DNA from: Streptomyces abikoensis
Lineage (GTDB): Bacteria; Actinomycetota; Actinomycetes; Streptomycetales; Streptomycetaceae
DNA: 64,000 nucleotides
Direction of reading: 5' to 3'
NCBI RefSeq assembly: GCF_014648775.1
Contig: NZ_BMRT01000001.1
Location: 930,001-994,000 of the forward strand
A program made the translations under genes and the position numbers. Shown here piece by piece: positions 61,015-64,000 of the stretch; positions within the stretch are counted from its first letter, which is position 1, and every line of letters begins with the position of its first letter. The notes below the pieces were generated by a model. It had not been told where the DNA came from and made no database searches. It worked only from the letters and a program-made list of their open reading frames with translations.

Positions 61015-62442
61015 ATGATCAAGCGATCGTCCGAAGCCACGGACCGCGTCTGGGCGTTGCTCGGCGGGGATCCCGCGCTCACGGCCTCCGTCGAATACAC
61101 GGGCCCGGAGACGGCCCTGTCCGGCCGGCTCCCGGCCCGGCTCCCCGTCCGGGAGGCGGCCCGGGCCACGGTGGCCGTCTGCGCGCTGGCCGCCGCCGAA
61201 CTGCTCGCCGCCCGGCGCGGCGGGCCGCCGCCCCGCGTGCGCGTCGACGACGGCGCCGTCGCGACGGCGTTCGCCAGCGAGCGCCACGTGCGCCGTGACG
61301 GCCGCGCCCCGGCCTCCTTCGCCCCGCTGTCCCGCTTCTGGCGCACCGCCGACGGCTGGGTGCGCACCCACGCCAACTACTCCCACCACCGCGCCCGCCT
61401 CCTCGCCGCCCTCGCGGTGCCCGACCCGGGGCCGGACGCGGACGCCGCTCCGCTCGTCGACCGGGTCGCCGCCGAGCTGGCCGGCCGGGAGGCCGCGCGG
61501 GTGGAGGAGCTGGTGTGCGCGGCCGGCGGGCTGGCCGTCGCCGTGCGCACCCCCCACGAGTGGGCCGTCCACCCGCAGGGCGCGGCGGTCGCCCGGCGTC
61601 CGCTGCTCGCCCTGGAGCGGCTCGCCGAGGGCCCGGCCCGTGAGCTCGGGGCGCCCTCCGGCGCGCTGCCCGCCGAGGGCCTGCGCGTCCTCGACCTCAC
61701 CCGGGTCCTCGCGGGCCCGGTCGCCACCCGCACCCTCGCCCTGCTCGGCGCGGACGTGCTGCGCGTCGACTCCCCCTCCCTGCCGGAGAGCCAGGAGCTG
61801 CACGACGACACGGGCGCGGGCAAGCGCTCCACCGTCCTCGACCTGGCCCGCACCGCCGACCGCGCGACCTTCGAGGAGCTGCTCGCCACCGCCGACGTCG
61901 TCGTGACCGGCTACCGGCCCGGGGCGCTCGACCGGTTCGGCCTGTCCCCGCAGGCCCTCGCGGAGCGCCGGCCGGGCCTGGTCGTCGGCCAGCTGAGCGC
62001 CTGGGGCAGCTACGGTCCGTGGGGCGACCGGCGCGGCTTCGACAGCCTCGTCCAGGCCGCCTGCGGCATCGCCGCCACCGAGCCGGGCCCCGACGGCGGC
62101 CCCGGCGCACTGCCCGCCCAGGCGCTCGACCACGGCACCGGCTACCTGCTGGCCGCCGCCCTGCTGCGCGCCGTCACCGAGCAGCGTGCCATCGGCGGCA
62201 CCCATCTGGCCCGCTTCGCCCTCGCGCAGACGGCGGCCTGGCTGGCCCGTGACGTGCCCCACGACGAGGGCGTGCCCGCGCCCGGCGCCGACGGTCACGA
62301 CCCCACGCCCTGGCTGGCCGAGGCGGAGGGCCCGCTGGGACGGCTGCGCTACGCGCGCTCCCCCGTGGAGTTCACGGGCTCCCCGCGCGACTGGGCCCGG
62401 CGGCCCGGACGCTGGGGCTCCGACGCCCCCGCGTGGCTGTGA
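61015..62442 (+). CDS. family III CoA-transferase (CaiB/BaiF-like)
   Basis: Family III enzymes move CoA between carboxylic acids. The C-terminal half of the 475-aa protein has LRVLDLTRVLAGPVATRTLA, GADVLRVDSP, GAGKRSTVLDLAR, VTGYRPGALDRFGL and QLSAWGSYGPWGDRRGFDSLVQA, as in CaiB/BaiF proteins. The first ~215 residues, with YSHHRARLLAAL and HEWAVHPQGAA, resemble a partial second copy of the fold, so the gene may encode a fused, rearranged form. ATG at 61015 is immediately preceded by GGAGG, too close for a normal site, so the start is uncertain. Short GGGCAGGAC repeats lie upstream. Confidence 0.85.
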   Translation: MIKRSSEATDRVWALLGGDPALTASVEYTGPETALSGRLPARLPVREAARATVAVCALAAAELLAARRGGPPPRVRVDDGAVATAFASERHVRRDGRAPASFAPLSRFWRTADGWVRTHANYSHHRARLLAALAVPDPGPDADAAPLVDRVAAELAGREAARVEELVCAAGGLAVAVRTPHEWAVHPQGAAVARRPLLALERLAEGPARELGAPSGALPAEGLRVLDLTRVLAGPVATRTLALLGADVLRVDSPSLPESQELHDDTGAGKRSTVLDLARTADRATFEELLATADVVVTGYRPGALDRFGLSPQALAERRPGLVVGQLSAWGSYGPWGDRRGFDSLVQAACGIAATEPGPDGGPGALPAQALDHGTGYLLAAALLRAVTEQRAIGGTHLARFALAQTAAWLARDVPHDEGVPAPGADGHDPTPWLAEAEGPLGRLRYARSPVEFTGSPRDWARRPGRWGSDAPAWL

Positions 62443-62512
62443 CAGGACCCCCGCCGAAAGCCCCTCCGAAAACCCTCCGAAGCGCCCTCCGAAGCGAAAG
62501 GGAGCCCGACGC

Positions 62513-64000
62513 GTGGCCACCACCATCCGCCGAGCCGTGCTGACCCTGCCCGCGGCCTCCCCCGGCCCGGAGAACCCGCTGCCGCGGCTGGGCACGCGCG
62601 GCGACGTCCACCGCCTGGACCGCGCCGCCATGGCGGGCCTGCCGCCCGCCATGGCCCGGCGGATGCGCTACGCGCCGCTGCGCTCCCTGCTGCCCGTCCG
62701 CCGCCGCGACGACTACATCCGCACCCGGGTCCCCACCGACCTCGACGCGATCGTCATCGAGAACGACCGGCTGCGCGCCACGGTCCTGCCGGGGCTCGGC
62801 GGCCGGGTGCACTCCCTCGTCCACAAGCCGACGGGCCGCCCGCTCGTCTACTCCAACCCCGTCCTCCAGCCCGCCGGCTTCGCCCTCAACGGCGCCTGGT
62901 TCTCCGGCGGCATCGAATGGAACATCGGCGCGACCGGCCACGGCACCCTCTCCGTCGCCCCGCTCCACGCGGCCCGCGTGCCCGCGCCCGACGGCGGCGA
63001 GATGCTGCGGCTGTGGGAGTGGGAGCGGCTGCGCGACCTGCCCTTCCAGGTCGACCTGTGGCTGCCCGACGGATCCGACTTCCTCTACGCCGGGGTGCGC
63101 GTCCGCAATCCCCACCACCGCGCCGCGCCCGTCTACTGGTGGTCCAACACCGCCGTGCCCGAGACCCCGCGCACCCGGGTCCTCGCCCCGGCGGAGGCCG
63201 CCTGGCACTTCGGCTACGACCGCGCCTCCCTGCGCCGGGTGCCCGTCCCCCACTGGGACGGCGCCGACCGGACGTACCCGGCGGACGGCACCCGGCACGC
63301 CGACTACTTCTACGACCTCCCCGACGGCGAACGCCGCTGGATCGCCGCGCTCGACGAGCACGGCCAGGGGCTCGTCCAGACCTCCACCGACGCCCTCACC
63401 GGCCGCAAGCTCTTCCTGTGGGGCGCGGACGAGACCGGGCGGCGCTGGCAGGAGTGGCTCACCGAGCCCGGCACGGGCGGTTACGCCGAGATCCAGGCGG
63501 GCCTCGCGCCGACCCAGCTGGAGCACGTCCCCCTGGAGGCGGGCGGGGAGTTCGCCTGGCTGGAGGCGTACGGGCCGCTGACCGCCGACCCCGCCGCCGT
63601 CCACGGCGCCGACTGGGCGGCGGCGCGCGCCGAGGCCGCCGCGCGGCTGGAGGCGGCGCTGCCGCGCGCCGCCGTCGACGCCGCGTACGCGGCGTGGCGG
63701 CCGTACGCCGACCACGAGCCCAAGGAGACGCTGGCCACCGGCTCCGGCTGGGGCGCGCTCGAGGTCGAGCGGGGTCGGCTGGAGCTGCCGGGCACGCCGT
63801 TCCCGGTGCCCGCCGAGGACGGCGAACAGCGGCCGTGGCGGGCGCTGCTGCGCACCGGCGCGCTGGGCGAGGAGGGCCCGGAGCCCGGCCCCTCCCTGGT
63901 CTCCCCCGCGTGGCGGGACCTGCTGGAGCACGCCGAGCCCGCCCCGCACGCCTCCTACCACCTGGGCGTCGCCCAGTGGCACGCCGGCGACCGCGCGCAG
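62513..64000 (+). CDS. DUF5107/TPR protein, truncated by the window end
   Basis: An open frame from GTG 62513 (AAAGGGAG upstream at 62498) runs without a stop to 64000, giving at least 496 codons. The N-terminal 400 residues show the DUF5107 pattern seen in carbohydrate-related proteins: LGGRVHSLVHKPTGRPLVYSNPV, WFSGGIEWNIGATGH, YWWSNTAVPETPRTRVLAP and GRKLFLWGADETGRRWQEWLTEPG. This part resembles an aldose-epimerase-like beta-sandwich. The last visible residues (HASYHLGVAQWHAGDRAQ) look like the first of the TPR repeats that follow in this family. Function unproven. Confidence 0.85.
   Translation, partial: MATTIRRAVLTLPAASPGPENPLPRLGTRGDVHRLDRAAMAGLPPAMARRMRYAPLRSLLPVRRRDDYIRTRVPTDLDAIVIENDRLRATVLPGLGGRVHSLVHKPTGRPLVYSNPVLQPAGFALNGAWFSGGIEWNIGATGHGTLSVAPLHAARVPAPDGGEMLRLWEWERLRDLPFQVDLWLPDGSDFLYAGVRVRNPHHRAAPVYWWSNTAVPETPRTRVLAPAEAAWHFGYDRASLRRVPVPHWDGADRTYPADGTRHADYFYDLPDGERRWIAALDEHGQGLVQTSTDALTGRKLFLWGADETGRRWQEWLTEPGTGGYAEIQAGLAPTQLEHVPLEAGGEFAWLEAYGPLTADPAAVHGADWAAARAEAAARLEAALPRAAVDAAYAAWRPYADHEPKETLATGSGWGALEVERGRLELPGTPFPVPAEDGEQRPWRALLRTGALGEEGPEPGPSLVSPAWRDLLEHAEPAPHASYHLGVAQWHAGDRAQ

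Overview
The window is very GC-rich, densely coded DNA with GTG and TTG starts, 1-4 nt stop/start overlaps, an SsgA-like sporulation protein, mycothiol-type enzymes and an interspersed GC-rich repeat typical of actinomycetes. All of this points to a Streptomyces or close relative. About 46 genes and one tRNA-Leu(GAG) are supported. Nothing looks like a prophage, an intact IS or a CRISPR array.

Layout. (1) 1-10.5 kb is mixed housekeeping and accessory: a small-protein pair, alkyl sulfatase, endonuclease V, a YciI protein, a BNR/YCF48-like secreted protein, an orphan histidine kinase, an SsgA-like protein, a GT-C membrane protein, inorganic pyrophosphatase, a secreted protein and a DMT transporter. 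(2) 10.6-20.4 kb is a compact bisindole/indolocarbazole locus. A RebO/StaO-type tryptophan oxidase, a RebD/StaD/VioB-type dimer synthase and a RebP/StaP-type P450 form one operon. A FAD monooxygenase and an MFS exporter converge on it. The exporter has a terminator inside its 5' leader, read by an upstream ORF. (3) 20.5-22.3 kb holds two coupled genes that share a short Gly/Asn motif, at the C terminus of one protein and the N terminus of the next, like prion/amyloid signalling motifs. (4) 22.3-33.1 kb is an eight-gene minus-strand operon: Fn3-like protein, zinc-ribbon GTPase, GAP1-like protein, membrane GTPase, small membrane protein, vWA protein, PP2C phosphatase and a degenerate kinase. This is the architecture of GTPase-centred conflict/signalling systems of multicellular bacteria. 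A second GAP1-like paralogue stands alone at 40.7-43.2 kb.

(5) 33.2-40.7 kb has a FAD monooxygenase, a short UvrA-like (DrrC-type) ABC ATPase, a mycothiol-dependent-type enzyme, tRNA-Leu, DUF2254 and FdhD. (6) 43.4-64 kb has a MarR/quinone-oxidoreductase pair, a secreted sialidase, a LysR/SBF-transporter pair, acyl-CoA ligase, aldo-keto reductase, pterin-carbinolamine dehydratase, a Tat-exported FAD oxidoreductase, an M9 collagenase-type peptidase, a TetR/SDR pair with shared operators, an APC permease with tandem palindromic operators, a small CxxCxGxG zinc protein, a family III CoA-transferase and a DUF5107 protein cut by the window end.

Two genome-style patterns recur. Four copies of one GC-rich repeat all sit between convergent genes and in places supply their stop codons. 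Short tandem duplications repeatedly start at a stop codon.
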